Part shown: in pieces, positions 27,211-36,463 of the stretch
How positions within the stretch are numbered: the stretch's first letter is position 1
Layout of the letters: every line of letters starts with the position of its first letter
Origin: Zoogloea sp021286885
GTDB lineage: Bacteria; Pseudomonadota; Gammaproteobacteria; Burkholderiales; Rhodocyclaceae
Strand: one strand, 5' to 3'
Length of the DNA: 64,000 bases
Assembly (NCBI RefSeq): GCF_041915215.1
Contig: NZ_JAYSBV010000019.1
Notes under the pieces: generated by a model
Database searches by the model: none
The model's input: the letters and a program-made list of their open reading frames with translations, nothing else
What the model was told of the DNA's origin: nothing
Position numbers and translations under genes: made by a program

Positions 27211-29349
27211 CTAGAGCGGGGCCGGATCGGGGGCGTTTTGCCGGGCCAGATCTTCCAGGCAGTCTTCGACCAGTTTCACCGCCCAGTCCAGTTCGGCCTC
27301 GTCCACCACCAGAGGCGGGGCAAAACGCAGCACGCAGTCGTGGGTGTCCTTGGTCATCAGCCCCCGGGCGAGCAGGCTTTCGGCGGCCTGGCGGGCGTTC
27401 ACCCGGCGGGTGTCCAGCTCCATCCCGATCAAGAGCCCGCGCCCGCGCACCTCCCGGATCAGGGGGCTGTTGAGGGCCTGGAGCCGTTCCAGAAAATACT
27501 GGCCGAGCCGGGTGCTGCGTTCGCACAGCTTGTCTTCGGTGAGCAGGGCCAGGGCTTCGGCCGCGACCGCCGAGGCGAGGGGATTGCCGCCGAAGGTGGA
27601 GCCGTGGTCGCCGGGGCGGAATACGCCCATTACGGTTTCATCCGCCACAAAGGCCGCCACCGGCAGCAGCCCGCCCCCCAGGGCCTTGCCCAGGATCACC
27701 CCGTCGGGGCGCACGCCTTCGTGGTCGCAGGCCAGCAGGCGCCCGGTGCGGCCCAGGCCGGTCTGTACCTCGTCGGCGATCAGCAGCACCTGGTGTTCCC
27801 GGCAGATGTCGGCGCACTGGGCCAGCCAGCCGGCGGGCGGGATGTGGATGCCCCCTTCGCCCTGGATGGGCTCGAACAGGAAGGCGGCGGTGTTGGGGGT
27901 GATGGCCGCCTCCAGGGCCTCGGCGTCGCCATACGGAATCTCGCGGAAACCCGGCGCGAAGGGGCCGAAGCCCGCCCGGTACTGGGGTTCCGAGGAGAAG
28001 CCGACGATGGTGGTGGAGCGGCCATGGAAGTTGTCGTGGCAGACGATGATTTCGGCCTGCCCTGCGGGCACGCCCTTCACCGTATAGGCCCACTTGCGGG
28101 CCGCCTTGAGGGCGGTTTCGACCGCCTCCAGCCCGGTATTCACCGGCAGGGCCTGGTCGTAGCCGAGCAGGCTGGAGAGCCGCTCCAGCATCAGGGGCAG
28201 CCGGTCGTTGGAGTAGGCCCGGGAGGTGAGGGCGAGGCGCTGGGCCTGCTCGGTGAGGGCGTGCAGCAGGCGCGGGTGGCCGTGGCCGAAGCTGACCGCC
28301 GAGTAGGCGCTCATCATGTCCAGGTAGCGCCGCCCTTCCACGTCCCACAGCCACACGCCTTCGCCCCGGGTAAACACCACCGGCAGGGGGGCGTAGTTGT
28401 GGGCGCCGTAGGCGTTTTCGCGGCTGCGCAGCTGGTTGGTGGTGGGGCCCAGGGCGGCGCAGGCGAATTCGGCCACCCAGCGGGCGCCGCTGCCGTCCAC
28501 GTCCCGTTCGGGCACGTACTCGACGATCTCCAGCCCCATCAGATCGGGGCAGCTGCGCAGCTGGTGCAGGGCGTCGGCCAGGGCCTGGGGGTCGAGGCCG
28601 TCGGGCACCAGGCAGGTGGTGGCGGGGATGCGGGCGCAATCCACCGAATCCAGATCCACCGAGACCCCAAACCCCACCGTGCCGGCCCGCACATGGGCGA
28701 TGGCTTCGGCCAGCACCGGGCCCAGGCCGCGCCCCTGCACTTCGGGCATGTAGAAGATGCGCACCCCCAGGGATTCGAGCAGGGCCCGTTCTTCGGGCTC
28801 CCAGGAGCGGGCGCCCACGATGGCCAGGTGGGCCGGGTCCAGGCGTGGGCCGGGGATGTCGGCAAGGGCCGGATCGCCCAGGCCGAGCAGGGCGGCGAGG
28901 GGCATGCCGTGGATGTTGCCGGTGTGGCTGGTGGCGGGGGTGTGGGCGTCCAGGTGGGCGTCTATCCAGATCAGACCCAGCTTGCCTTGGGGCGCCAGCG
29001 CCCGGGCGAGGCCGCGCCAGGTGCCCGCACCAATGCTATGGTCGCCGCCCAGCACCAGGGGCAGGGCGTCCTTGGCGTGGATGGCCGCGACCTGGTCGGC
29101 CAGTTCGGTGAGGAGCTGGCCGGTGGCGTGCAGGCGTTCGGGCAGATCCGCCGGGGCGGGATCCTGGCTGACCACTTCCAGCAGGCTGTGCCAGCGGGCG
29201 CGTATGCCCCGGCGCTGGAGGGCGCGCTCCAGATCACCCGCCTGGAGCGCCCGGGGCCCGGCGGCGGGGCCGGGGATGGGGGCGCCCAGGCTGGAGGCGA
29301 CGCCCAGCAGGCGTACCGGACGGGCTGCGGATTGATAGGGTGTGGCCAT
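27211..29349 (-). CDS. Arginase-ornithine aminotransferase fusion
   Basis: 712 residues in two enzyme domains. Residues about 10-300 are a ureohydrolase of the arginase type with binuclear manganese ligands H104 (GGDHS), D130, H132 and D134 (DAHLDAHT), and D232 and D234 (SVDLDSVD). Residues about 308-705 are a class III aminotransferase of the ornithine 5-aminotransferase type: NTGLEAVETALKAARKW, FHGRS, D526 in ADEVQTGLGRTG and the PLP lysine K555 in GKALGGG. The two reactions are consecutive: arginine to ornithine plus urea, then ornithine to glutamate semialdehyde. Start 29349 follows a strong GGAGGGGA; a further in-frame ATG at 29373 lacks one. There is no frameshift at the joint. These are usually two separate genes (rocF, rocD). 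Confidence 0.9.
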   Translation of the reverse strand: MATPYQSAARPVRLLGVASSLGAPIPGPAAGPRALQAGDLERALQRRGIRARWHSLLEVVSQDPAPADLPERLHATGQLLTELADQVAAIHAKDALPLVLGGDHSIGAGTWRGLARALAPQGKLGLIWIDAHLDAHTPATSHTGNIHGMPLAALLGLGDPALADIPGPRLDPAHLAIVGARSWEPEERALLESLGVRIFYMPEVQGRGLGPVLAEAIAHVRAGTVGFGVSVDLDSVDCARIPATTCLVPDGLDPQALADALHQLRSCPDLMGLEIVEYVPERDVDGSGARWVAEFACAALGPTTNQLRSRENAYGAHNYAPLPVVFTRGEGVWLWDVEGRRYLDMMSAYSAVSFGHGHPRLLHALTEQAQRLALTSRAYSNDRLPLMLERLSSLLGYDQALPVNTGLEAVETALKAARKWAYTVKGVPAGQAEIIVCHDNFHGRSTTIVGFSSEPQYRAGFGPFAPGFREIPYGDAEALEAAITPNTAAFLFEPIQGEGGIHIPPAGWLAQCADICREHQVLLIADEVQTGLGRTGRLLACDHEGVRPDGVILGKALGGGLLPVAAFVADETVMGVFRPGDHGSTFGGNPLASAVAAEALALLTEDKLCERSTRLGQYFLERLQALNSPLIREVRGRGLLIGMELDTRRVNARQAAESLLARGLMTKDTHDCVLRFAPPLVVDEAELDWAVKLVEDCLEDLARQNAPDPAPL

Positions 29350-29444
29350 GATCTTCCCCTCCACGATAGGCACGCCCGACGGGGGCGCGCACCAGAAGCA
29401 CGGCGTGCTGTGGATGATTGGAGCAGATCAGCGCGGGTTTTGTT

Positions 29445-30980
29445 CTATGGGCAGAGCCAGCGCGCGATTTCGAGTGTGAGAAGCGTCACCAGCAGCGCTC
29501 CGCAGCCCATCAGCCAGCGGCGTTGGAGCCGGCTTTCGGCGCTGATCCGGGCCAGCTCGGCGCGGGTTTCGTCCTGGGGATGGGCGCTCAGGGCGGTGTG
29601 GGCGAGGCGCGGGAGCTGGGGCAGGATGGCGGCCCAGGCGGGGGCCTCGTCCTTCAGGTGGCGGGCGAGGGCGCGCCAGCCCATCTGGTCGTTCATCCAG
29701 CGTTCCAGGAAGGGCTTGGCGGTTTTCCACAGATCCAGATCAGGGTCGAGCTGGCGGCCCAGGCCTTCGATGTTGAGCAGGGTTTTCTGCAGCAGCACCA
29801 GCTGGGGCTGGACTTCCATCTCGAAGCGGCGGGCGGTCTGGAACAGGCGCAGCAGGGTCTTGCCGAAGGAGATGTCCTTGAGCGGGCGGTCGAAGATGGG
29901 TTCGCACACGGCGCGGATCGCCCCTTCGAACTCGTCCACCCGGGTGTGGGCGGGCACCCAACCGGCTTCGATGTGGGCAATCGCCACGCGCCGGTAATCC
30001 CGCTGGAAGAAGGCCAGGAAGTTGGTGGCCAGGTAGTTTTTGTCGGTGTCGTTGAGGGTGCCGATGATGCCGAAGTCGAGGGCGATGTAACGCCCCCGGG
30101 TGGGCCCCTCGGTGGCCACGAAGATGTTGCCCGGGTGCATGTCGGCGTGGAAGAAGCCGTCGCGGAACACCTGGGTGAAGAAGATCTCCACTCCGGCCCG
30201 GGACAGGGCTTTCAGGTCAACGCCGTGGGTCTTGAGGGCTTCGAGCTGGGAGATGGGCACGCCCTTCATGCGCTCCATCACCATCACGTTGGTGGTGCAC
30301 CAGTCCCAATGCACTTCGGGCACCACCAGCAGCTCGGAATCCTTGAAATTGCGCCGCAGCTGGGAGCAGTTGGCCGCTTCGCGCATCAGATCCAGCTCGT
30401 CGCGCAGGTATTTGGAGAACTCGGCCACCACTTCCCGGGGCTTGAGCCGGCGTCCTTCGGGCCACAGCTTTTCGAGCAGGGTGGCGGCGGCATCCAGCAG
30501 GGCCAGATCGTGGGCGATCACCGGGGCAATGCCCGGGCGCAGGATCTTGACCGCCACTTCGGTGCCGTTAGGCAGCTCGGCAAAGTGCACCTGGGCGATG
30601 GAGGCCGAGGCTACGGGGGTACGCTCAAAGCGCACAAACACTTCATCCACCGGCTTGCCGTAGGCTTCTTCGAGTTGGGCGACGGCGATGTCGGAGGGGA
30701 AGGGGGGTACCCGATCCTGGAGCCGGGCCAGTTCTTCGGCGATGTGGGGCGGCAGCAGGTCGCGCCGGGTGGACAACATCTGGCCGAACTTGACGAAGAT
30801 CGGGCCCAGGGATTCGAGGGCCATGCGCAGCCGGGCGCCGGAGGGCTCGGAGAATTGCCGGCGTCCGGTGAGGCGGGTCAGCCAGGCCAGCCGGCCGGTC
30901 GGCTCGTTGGACAGGATCATCTGATCCAGACCGTATTTGAGGCTGACGGATACGATCTTGGCGAGGCGGAAGAGGCGCAC
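29445..30980 (-). CDS. ubiB: UbiB, ubiquinone biosynthesis ATPase
   Basis: 511 residues of the ABC1/ADCK/UbiB atypical kinase family, needed for coenzyme Q synthesis at the inner membrane. The family KxGQ motif is FVKFGQM; ASASIAQVH, the AVKILRP lysine, HADMHPGN and the metal-binding DFG follow in order. The C-terminus ends in a hydrophobic membrane segment (ALLVTLLTLEIARWL). GTG at 30980 gives the conserved start RLFRLAKIVSVSLKYGLDQ; an open frame running up to 31166 would add a proline-rich tail and overlap the next gene and is rejected. Lies 70 bases after an exported-protein gene. Confidence 0.95.
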   Translation of the reverse strand: MRLFRLAKIVSVSLKYGLDQMILSNEPTGRLAWLTRLTGRRQFSEPSGARLRMALESLGPIFVKFGQMLSTRRDLLPPHIAEELARLQDRVPPFPSDIAVAQLEEAYGKPVDEVFVRFERTPVASASIAQVHFAELPNGTEVAVKILRPGIAPVIAHDLALLDAAATLLEKLWPEGRRLKPREVVAEFSKYLRDELDLMREAANCSQLRRNFKDSELLVVPEVHWDWCTTNVMVMERMKGVPISQLEALKTHGVDLKALSRAGVEIFFTQVFRDGFFHADMHPGNIFVATEGPTRGRYIALDFGIIGTLNDTDKNYLATNFLAFFQRDYRRVAIAHIEAGWVPAHTRVDEFEGAIRAVCEPIFDRPLKDISFGKTLLRLFQTARRFEMEVQPQLVLLQKTLLNIEGLGRQLDPDLDLWKTAKPFLERWMNDQMGWRALARHLKDEAPAWAAILPQLPRLAHTALSAHPQDETRAELARISAESRLQRRWLMGCGALLVTLLTLEIARWLCP

Positions 30981-31050
30981 GGGTGGGGCTCGGGAAAAAC
31001 GCGGATTGTGCCCGGAAAGCCCCCGCGCCGCAAAGCATGGGGGGCCTGGT

Positions 31051-31713
31051 TCAGGGACGTCGCCGGGAGGTTTGGGGGGATGCCGCCAGGGTGCTGGTGC
31101 TACCGGGTTCGGTGGCCAGCGCCGGGGCGGCCGGATCAACGCTTTCGAGTAGCCAGCGCTGGGCAAGTTTCAATTCTTTCAGCACGGGCCCATTGCCCGT
31201 GCTGCCTAGCCCGGGCAGGCCCTGTTCGTCGATGCTGAAGGCGGGGATGCGCCATTCCCGCTCGACCACGAACAGAAAGTCGCCATCCAGAATCGCCTTT
31301 TGAGCCAGCACATAGCCGTAATCCCGGCTCCCGAAGCGGCCGCAGAAGGCGGTGCGGGTGGCCGAGTTGAGCCCGTTGCGCTGGGAGGAGGTCATCCCGC
31401 CCGGGGCAAAACCCTGGCAATGGGTGCCCAGGCCGCTGGCAATGTGGCCCAGGTAGGCATCGGGGGTCATCCCGTTGGCCGCAAAGCGCTGGAGCAGGAT
31501 GCGATCTCGGTAGTCCCCCGCCACCTGGTCGCGGGGCACGTACTCCTCGTGGCGGATGCCGTTGCCTTCGCGCAACTCCACCAGGCGCCAGCGCTGGAGC
31601 TGGGCTTCGGCGGCGGGCAGGGGCAGGATCCACTGACGGGTGAATTCTTCTGCATGAAGCAGGGGGGCCAGCAAGAGCGCGGCCAGGGCAGTAACCGGGC
31701 GAAGGGTGCGCAT
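31051..31713 (-). CDS. Exported protein of unknown function
   Basis: 220 residues with a clear signal peptide (VTALAALLLAPLLHA, cleavage near residue 21). The mature part has two cysteines, in GTHCQGF and RTAFCGRFG, likely to form a disulfide in the periplasm, and a Pro/Ser/Thr-rich tail. No domain is recognised. It stands upstream of ubiB on the same strand, 70 bases away, and divergent from argS. Possibly a member of a betaproteobacterial hypothetical family; no function can be offered. Confidence 0.75.
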   Translation of the reverse strand: MRTLRPVTALAALLLAPLLHAEEFTRQWILPLPAAEAQLQRWRLVELREGNGIRHEEYVPRDQVAGDYRDRILLQRFAANGMTPDAYLGHIASGLGTHCQGFAPGGMTSSQRNGLNSATRTAFCGRFGSRDYGYVLAQKAILDGDFLFVVEREWRIPAFSIDEQGLPGLGSTGNGPVLKELKLAQRWLLESVDPAAPALATEPGSTSTLAASPQTSRRRP

Positions 31714-31832
31714 ATGACGATTGATAAAACTGTTAAATCATGTCGGCATGAGTGTGCCACGTTCTGCAGGGCACTGCTTCAAATTATTCCGCCCAGCCCC
31801 CGGAGTGGGCGCCGTGGCTGGCCCCGCTTCGA

Positions 31833-31838
31833 TATAAT
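31833..31838 (+). promoter_or_regulatory. -10 element of argS
   Basis: A perfect TATAAT stands 28 bases before the argS ATG. No clear -35 lies at the right distance, so confidence rests on position and hexamer only. Confidence 0.45.
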
Positions 31839-31866
31839 TGCCGACTTTTAGTTGCTGTCGTTTTCC

Positions 31867-33600
31867 ATGAGCGCCGATCCCAAAAGCCAGCTTGCCTCCC
31901 TCCTGCGTCAGGCCCTGTCCAGTGTGGCCCCCGAACAGGCCGACACTCCCATCAACCTGGAGCGCCCCAAGCAGGCCGGTCACGGTGACTTTGCCAGCAA
32001 CCTGGCCCTGCAACTGGCCAAGCCCCTGAAGCGCAATCCCCGGGAGCTGGCCAACCTGCTGCTGGCCGAGCTGCCCGCCTCGCCCCTGGTGGTGAAGGCC
32101 GAAGTGGCCGGTGCCGGCTTCATCAACTTCACCCTCGCCTCCGACGCCAAGAGCGCCGTGGTGCGCGACGTGCTGAACCGCGCCGAGGCCTATGGCCGGG
32201 GCGACAAGGCCGGCGTCAAGGTGCAGGTCGAGTTCGTCTCTGCCAACCCCACCGGCCCGCTCCACGTGGGCCACGGGCGCGGCGCCGCCTACGGTGCCTC
32301 CCTGGCCGATGTGCTCGAATACGCCGGTTTCGACGTGACCCGCGAGTACTACATCAACGACGCGGGCCGGCAGATGGACATCTTGGCCCTCTCCACCTGG
32401 CTGCGTTACCTGGCCGAGTTCGGCATCGAAGTGCCCTTCCCGCCCAACGCCTACCAGGGCGACTACGTGAAGGAAATGGCGCGCCAGATCCGCGAATCCC
32501 ACGGCGACCGCTTCGCCAAGGTGAGCGTTGATCAAGTGGTGGCTGGTGCGCCGTCGGTCGAAGAGGACAAGGAAGTGCGCCTCGACGTGCTGATCGCCAA
32601 CGCCAAGCAACTGCTGGGCAGCGATTACGCCTGGGTGCATGGCTTTGCCCTCACCGAGCAGCTGGGCGATGGTCGCGAAGACCTGGAAGAATTTGGTGTG
32701 GTGTTCGACAAGTGGTTCTCCGAACGCTCCCTGTTCGATACCGGCTTGGTCGAAAAGGCCGTGGCCGAACTCGAAGCCCGGGGCCACATCTACGTGCAGA
32801 ACGGCGCCAAGTGGTTCCGCTCCACCGCCTTCGGCGACGAAAAAGACCGGGTGGTGCAGCGCGACAACGGCTTGTACACCTACTTCGCCTCCGACATCGC
32901 CTACCACGCCAACAAGTACGAGCGCGGCTTTGACCGGATCATCGACATCTGGGGCGCCGACCACCACGGCTACATCCCCCGCGTGAAGAGTGCCCTCCAG
33001 GCCCTGGGCCTGCCCCCCGAGAAGCTGGATGTGGCGCTGGTGCAGTTTGCGGTGCTCTACCGCGACGGCCAGAAGGCCGCCATGTCCACCCGCTCCGGCG
33101 AGTTCGTGACCCTGCGCGAGCTGCGCAAGGAAGTGGGCAACGACGCCTGCCGCTTCTTCTATGTGCTGCGCAAGGCCGACCAGCATCTGGATTTCGACCT
33201 GGATCTGGCCAAGAGCCAGAGCAACGAAAACCCGGTGTATTACATCCAGTACGCCCATGCCCGCCTGTGCTCGGTGCTCAACCAGTGGAACGGGGTTGCC
33301 TCCGACCTGCTGGATGCCGACCTGGGTCGTCTGGAAGGCGAGCGCGAGCTGGCCCTGTGCGCCCGCCTGACCGCCTTCCCGGAAGTGGTGCGCAGCGCCG
33401 CCGCTGATTACGCGCCCCACCAGATCGCCTTCTACCTGAAGGATCTGGCCGGTGATTTCCACAGCTTCTACAACGCTGAACGGATGCTGGTGGATGATGA
33501 AGGCCTCAAGCTGGCTCGCCTGGCCCTGGCCGCTGCCGTGCGTCAGGTGATCCGCAACGGCCTGCGCCTGCTCGGGGTCGCTGCCCCCGAGTCCATGTAA
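31867..33600 (+). CDS. argS: Arginyl-tRNA synthetase
   Basis: 577 residues, the usual length of class I ArgRS. An N-terminal Add1 domain for tRNA D-loop contact comes first (GDFASNLALQLAK); the catalytic HIGH-type motif appears as PLHVGHGRGAAYG at about residues 133-145, and the signature INDAGRQ follows. The KMSKS loop is degenerate, as is normal for ArgRS (KAAMSTRSG). The anticodon-binding helical domain fills the C-terminus. ATG at 31867 is preferred over a TTG 15 bases upstream. It heads the argS-SPOR-dsbA-SDR gene row found in many betaproteobacteria. Confidence 0.97.
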   Translation: MSADPKSQLASLLRQALSSVAPEQADTPINLERPKQAGHGDFASNLALQLAKPLKRNPRELANLLLAELPASPLVVKAEVAGAGFINFTLASDAKSAVVRDVLNRAEAYGRGDKAGVKVQVEFVSANPTGPLHVGHGRGAAYGASLADVLEYAGFDVTREYYINDAGRQMDILALSTWLRYLAEFGIEVPFPPNAYQGDYVKEMARQIRESHGDRFAKVSVDQVVAGAPSVEEDKEVRLDVLIANAKQLLGSDYAWVHGFALTEQLGDGREDLEEFGVVFDKWFSERSLFDTGLVEKAVAELEARGHIYVQNGAKWFRSTAFGDEKDRVVQRDNGLYTYFASDIAYHANKYERGFDRIIDIWGADHHGYIPRVKSALQALGLPPEKLDVALVQFAVLYRDGQKAAMSTRSGEFVTLRELRKEVGNDACRFFYVLRKADQHLDFDLDLAKSQSNENPVYYIQYAHARLCSVLNQWNGVASDLLDADLGRLEGERELALCARLTAFPEVVRSAAADYAPHQIAFYLKDLAGDFHSFYNAERMLVDDEGLKLARLALAAAVRQVIRNGLRLLGVAAPESM

Positions 33601-33615
33601 GCCGGGAGCCCAGCG

Positions 33616-34404
33616 ATGAACCGCGATCTCAAGCCCCGCCAGTCTGCCGTCAGTACCCGCTCCGGAAGCCGGGGGAATACCCTGGTGGGCATCTTTGTAG
33701 GTCTGATCATCGGCGCGCTGGTGGCGGCCGGGGTCGCGATGTACTTCACGTCCAATTCCCCCTTCAAGAAGCCCAAGGGCGATGAGCAGAACCCGGCGGT
33801 CACGCCGCCGGCCACCAAGCCCATCCAGCCGGCACCGGCACCGGCGGCCCCCGCCACCCAGGCGCCTGCCAAGCCGGCTGAAGGGGGCACTGGCACCAGC
33901 GGCGATCAGCCCATCGCCCTGCCTGGCAAGCCTGGCGACAAGCCGGTCGAAAAGCCCCGCTACGACTTCTACAACGCCTTGCCCAAGGGGCCGGATTCCC
34001 TGCCCGCACCGGCAGATCGGCCCACCGAAACCGAGGTGGTGAAGCCCGCCGACAAGAAGCCCAAGGCCGAAACCCCCGAGCAGGCCGCCGAGCGGGCCAA
34101 GGCCGAGGCCGCCCTGTTCGACAAGCCCCAGCCCCAGGAAAAGTTCTATCTCCAGGCCGGGGCCTTCGAGAACCCTGCCGAGGCCGACAACCTGCGTGCC
34201 AAGCTGGCCCTGATGGGCGTGGAGGCTGGCGTGCAGAAGATCGAGTCCGCCGAAAAGGGCACCCTGCACCGGGTGCGGGTGGGCCCCTTCACCAACCCGG
34301 ATGATCTCAACCGGGTCAAGCAGCAGCTCCAGGCCGGTGGCGTGAATACTGCGCTGATCCGGATCAGGCCGAAGGAACCTAAACCGGCTTCCCCCGCTCA
34401 ATAA
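33616..34404 (+). CDS. SPOR-domain protein, FtsN-like
   Basis: 262 residues: a basic cytoplasmic start, one membrane helix (LVGIFVGLIIGALVAAGVAM, residues 23-42), a long proline/alanine/lysine-rich periplasmic linker, and a C-terminal SPOR domain from about residue 180 (FYLQAGAFENPAEADNL, LHRVRVGPF). SPOR domains bind denuded glycan strands at the division septum; this layout is that of FtsN-type division proteins. It lies 15 bases after argS and is probably co-transcribed. It may be the functional FtsN; the sequence does not settle that. Confidence 0.88.
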   Translation: MNRDLKPRQSAVSTRSGSRGNTLVGIFVGLIIGALVAAGVAMYFTSNSPFKKPKGDEQNPAVTPPATKPIQPAPAPAAPATQAPAKPAEGGTGTSGDQPIALPGKPGDKPVEKPRYDFYNALPKGPDSLPAPADRPTETEVVKPADKKPKAETPEQAAERAKAEAALFDKPQPQEKFYLQAGAFENPAEADNLRAKLALMGVEAGVQKIESAEKGTLHRVRVGPFTNPDDLNRVKQQLQAGGVNTALIRIRPKEPKPASPAQ

Positions 34405-34489
34405 GACTTTGCCCGACCCCGGGCGGCCTCCAGGGGCTGCGCCGGGGTTTCGAATTCTGAATTCTGTAGGTTCTCAAGGAGAGAAACGA

Positions 34490-35128
34490 ATGCAGCGTCG
34501 CGATGCCCTCAAACAGATCTCTGCCCTGCTGGCCGCCGGCAGCCTCGGCCTGCCCGCCTGGGCCCAGGGGTCGGGCTTCGAGCAGGTCAATCCGCCCCAA
34601 CCCACCGATGCCAAGGGCAAGGTGGAGGTGATCGAGTTCTTCCACTACGGCTGCCCCCACTGCCGCGCCTTTGATCCGCTGCTGGAAGGCTGGATCAAGA
34701 AGCTGCCCGCCGATGTGGTGTTCACCCGTGTTCCGGTGACCTGGGGCAACCCCCAGCTGGCCGGTTTTGCGCGCCTCTACCTGACCCTGGATGTGCTGGG
34801 CGAGCTGCACCACCTGCACGGCCAGGTGTTTGCCGCGATTCAGGACGACAAGCAACCCCTCAACACCGAGGCGGGTGCCCAGGAATGGGCCGTCAAGAAG
34901 GGTGTTGATAGCAAGAAGTTCCTTGACGCTTACCGTTCCTTCAGCGTCCAGAGCCGTTTGGCCCGGGTCGAGCAGATCGGCAAGGCCTACAAGATCCAGG
35001 GCGTGCCCACCCTGGCCGTGGATGGCAAGTATTTCACCTCCGCCTCCATCGCTGGCTCCCACGAGAACGCCCTCAAGGTGGCCGATCAGCTGATCAGCCG
35101 GGCGCGTCAGGAGCAGGGCCGCAAGTAA
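34490..35128 (+). CDS. dsbA: Thiol:disulfide interchange protein DsbA
   Basis: 212 residues with a signal peptide (ALLAAGSLGLPAWA, cleavage near residue 26) and a thioredoxin fold containing a DsbA helical insert. The active site is C55-P-H-C58 in FHYGCPHCRAF, the strongly oxidising DsbA form, and GVPTLAV supplies the cis-proline. It introduces disulfides into exported proteins in the periplasm and is re-oxidised by DsbB, not seen here. AAGGAGAG at 34476 fixes the start. Confidence 0.95.
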   Translation: MQRRDALKQISALLAAGSLGLPAWAQGSGFEQVNPPQPTDAKGKVEVIEFFHYGCPHCRAFDPLLEGWIKKLPADVVFTRVPVTWGNPQLAGFARLYLTLDVLGELHHLHGQVFAAIQDDKQPLNTEAGAQEWAVKKGVDSKKFLDAYRSFSVQSRLARVEQIGKAYKIQGVPTLAVDGKYFTSASIAGSHENALKVADQLISRARQEQGRK

Positions 35129-35168
35129 GCCCTGGGCTTTGGCCCAGCGTTTCAAGCTTCCCGCGCAG

Positions 35169-35185
35169 CGCCCCCTTTGGGGGCG
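35169..35185 (+). terminator. Short GC hairpin after dsbA
   Basis: CGCCCCC and GGGGGCG pair around TTT, followed by TTGTCGTTTG. Weak as a terminator; it may reduce read-through into the SDR gene. Confidence 0.35.
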
Positions 35186-35213
35186 TTGTCGTTTGTGCAC
35201 AAGGAAAATCATC

Positions 35214-35975
35214 ATGCGCGTATTCATCACCGGCGCCTCCAGCGGCATCGGCGCCGCTCTGGCCCGCCATTACGCCGCCCAGGGCGCCAGCCTCGGGCTT
35301 GTGGCCCGCAGGGCGGCCCATCTGGAAGCGCTGCTGGCCAGCCTTCCTGGCCCACATGCCCATTACGTGCTGGACGTGGCCGATAGCGCCGCCCTGGCCC
35401 AGGCGGCCCAGGATTTTGTCGCGCGTTTCGGCCTGCCGGATGTGGTGATTGCGAATGCGGGGGTGTCGGTGGGCACCCTCACCGAAGAACAGGACGATCT
35501 GGCCGCGTTCGAGCGGGTGATGCGCACCAACGTGCTCGGCATGGTGGCCACCTTCCAGCCCTTCGTGGCCCCCATGCGCGCCCGGGGCGCAGGGCGGCTG
35601 GTGGGTATTGCCTCGGTGGCGGGCATTCGGGGCCTGCCCGGGGCGGGGGCCTATAGCGCTTCCAAGGCTGCTGCGATTGCTTATCTGGAAAGCCTGCGGG
35701 TGGAGCTGCACGGCACTGGCGTGAAGGCGGTGACCATTGCGCCGGGCTACATCGAAACCCCGATGACTGCCGTGAACACCTATCCCATGCCCTTCATGCT
35801 GCCGGTGGATGAAGCCGCCCGCCGCTTTGCCCGCGCCATCGAAGCCGGCGTGAGCTACACCGTGATCCCCTGGCAGATGGGCCTGGTGGCCCGTCTGCTA
35901 CGGGCGCTGCCCAACGCGGTGTATGACCGCCTGTTTGCCCGGGCCGGGCGCAAGCCGAGGGGGCTGGCGCTGTAG
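35214..35975 (+). CDS. Short-chain dehydrogenase/reductase (SDR) family protein
   Basis: 253 residues. Classical SDR features: FITGASSGIGAALARHYA at residues 4-21 for NAD(P) binding, IANAGVSVG, catalytic Ser in GIASVAGIRG, and YSASKAAAIAYLESL with the YxxxK pair. After the core comes a C-terminal helix (VARLLRALPNAVYDRL) as in membrane-near reductases of the YbbO/SDR type. AAGGAAAA precedes the ATG at 35214. Substrate unknown. It is the last gene in the argS row. Confidence 0.88.
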   Translation: MRVFITGASSGIGAALARHYAAQGASLGLVARRAAHLEALLASLPGPHAHYVLDVADSAALAQAAQDFVARFGLPDVVIANAGVSVGTLTEEQDDLAAFERVMRTNVLGMVATFQPFVAPMRARGAGRLVGIASVAGIRGLPGAGAYSASKAAAIAYLESLRVELHGTGVKAVTIAPGYIETPMTAVNTYPMPFMLPVDEAARRFARAIEAGVSYTVIPWQMGLVARLLRALPNAVYDRLFARAGRKPRGLAL

Positions 35976-36021
35976 GCCCTGGGCATCGGGCGTGCGGTTT
36001 TATTTAGGCCTCAGGCGGGAT

Positions 36022-36354
36022 TCAGGAGGGGTACCAGGCGTCTTCCAGGGGTGCTACACGCACGGCGGCGTATTCGGGCTGCTGCTTCAGCCAGGCTTCC
36101 ACCGCTTGGCGCTCCTGCTCGGTGACGGAGCCCCGGCCATAGCGGGCCACGTAGCCTTCCGTCACCCAGCCACCGAGGGCCAGATTCTGGGGCTCGATGG
36201 CTTCGTCCAGGAGGCGGCAGATCAGGTCGTCTTGTTGGTCGCTGCTCAGTTCGGCAGCCAGGTCGGCTTCAAAGCGGAAGCCGTATTCCTGAAATTCACC
36301 CACGTACAGTTTCTTGCGGAGGCGGCGGCTGCGGGTTTTTTTGCTGGGGCTCAT
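36022..36354 (-). CDS. yggL: YggL family (DUF469) 50S-ribosome-associated protein
   Basis: 110 residues, highly basic at the N-terminus (SKKTRSRRLRKKLYVGEFQE), matching YggL/DUF469 in length and opening. The E. coli protein has been linked to the large ribosomal subunit. The C-half holds CRLLDEAIEPQNLALGG. The start at 36354 is clear; a longer reading up to 36681 would run into lipA. It is the last gene of the minus-strand dacA-ybeD-lipB-lipA row, separated from lipA by about 110 bases that contain a large hairpin. Confidence 0.88.
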   Translation of the reverse strand: MSPSKKTRSRRLRKKLYVGEFQEYGFRFEADLAAELSSDQQDDLICRLLDEAIEPQNLALGGWVTEGYVARYGRGSVTEQERQAVEAWLKQQPEYAAVRVAPLEDAWYPS

Positions 36355-36401
36355 GAGGATCTCGGATAAAAGGGATAGGGCAGGATGTGCCTGAAACGCC
36401 C

Positions 36402-36440
36402 GCGCCCCGGGCCCGCCGTTGCGGGCGGGTTCCGGGGCGC
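36402..36440 (-). terminator. GC-rich hairpin between lipA and yggL
   Basis: GCGCCCCGG and CCGGGGCGC make the outer stem, CCCGCC and GGCGGG the inner one, with a one-versus-two-base internal loop and a GTTGCG cap. On the minus strand only GGGCGTTTC follows, so it may attenuate more than terminate. Confidence 0.5.
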
Positions 36441-36463
36441 AGGTGCTCAGGAAGTGCGGGATG

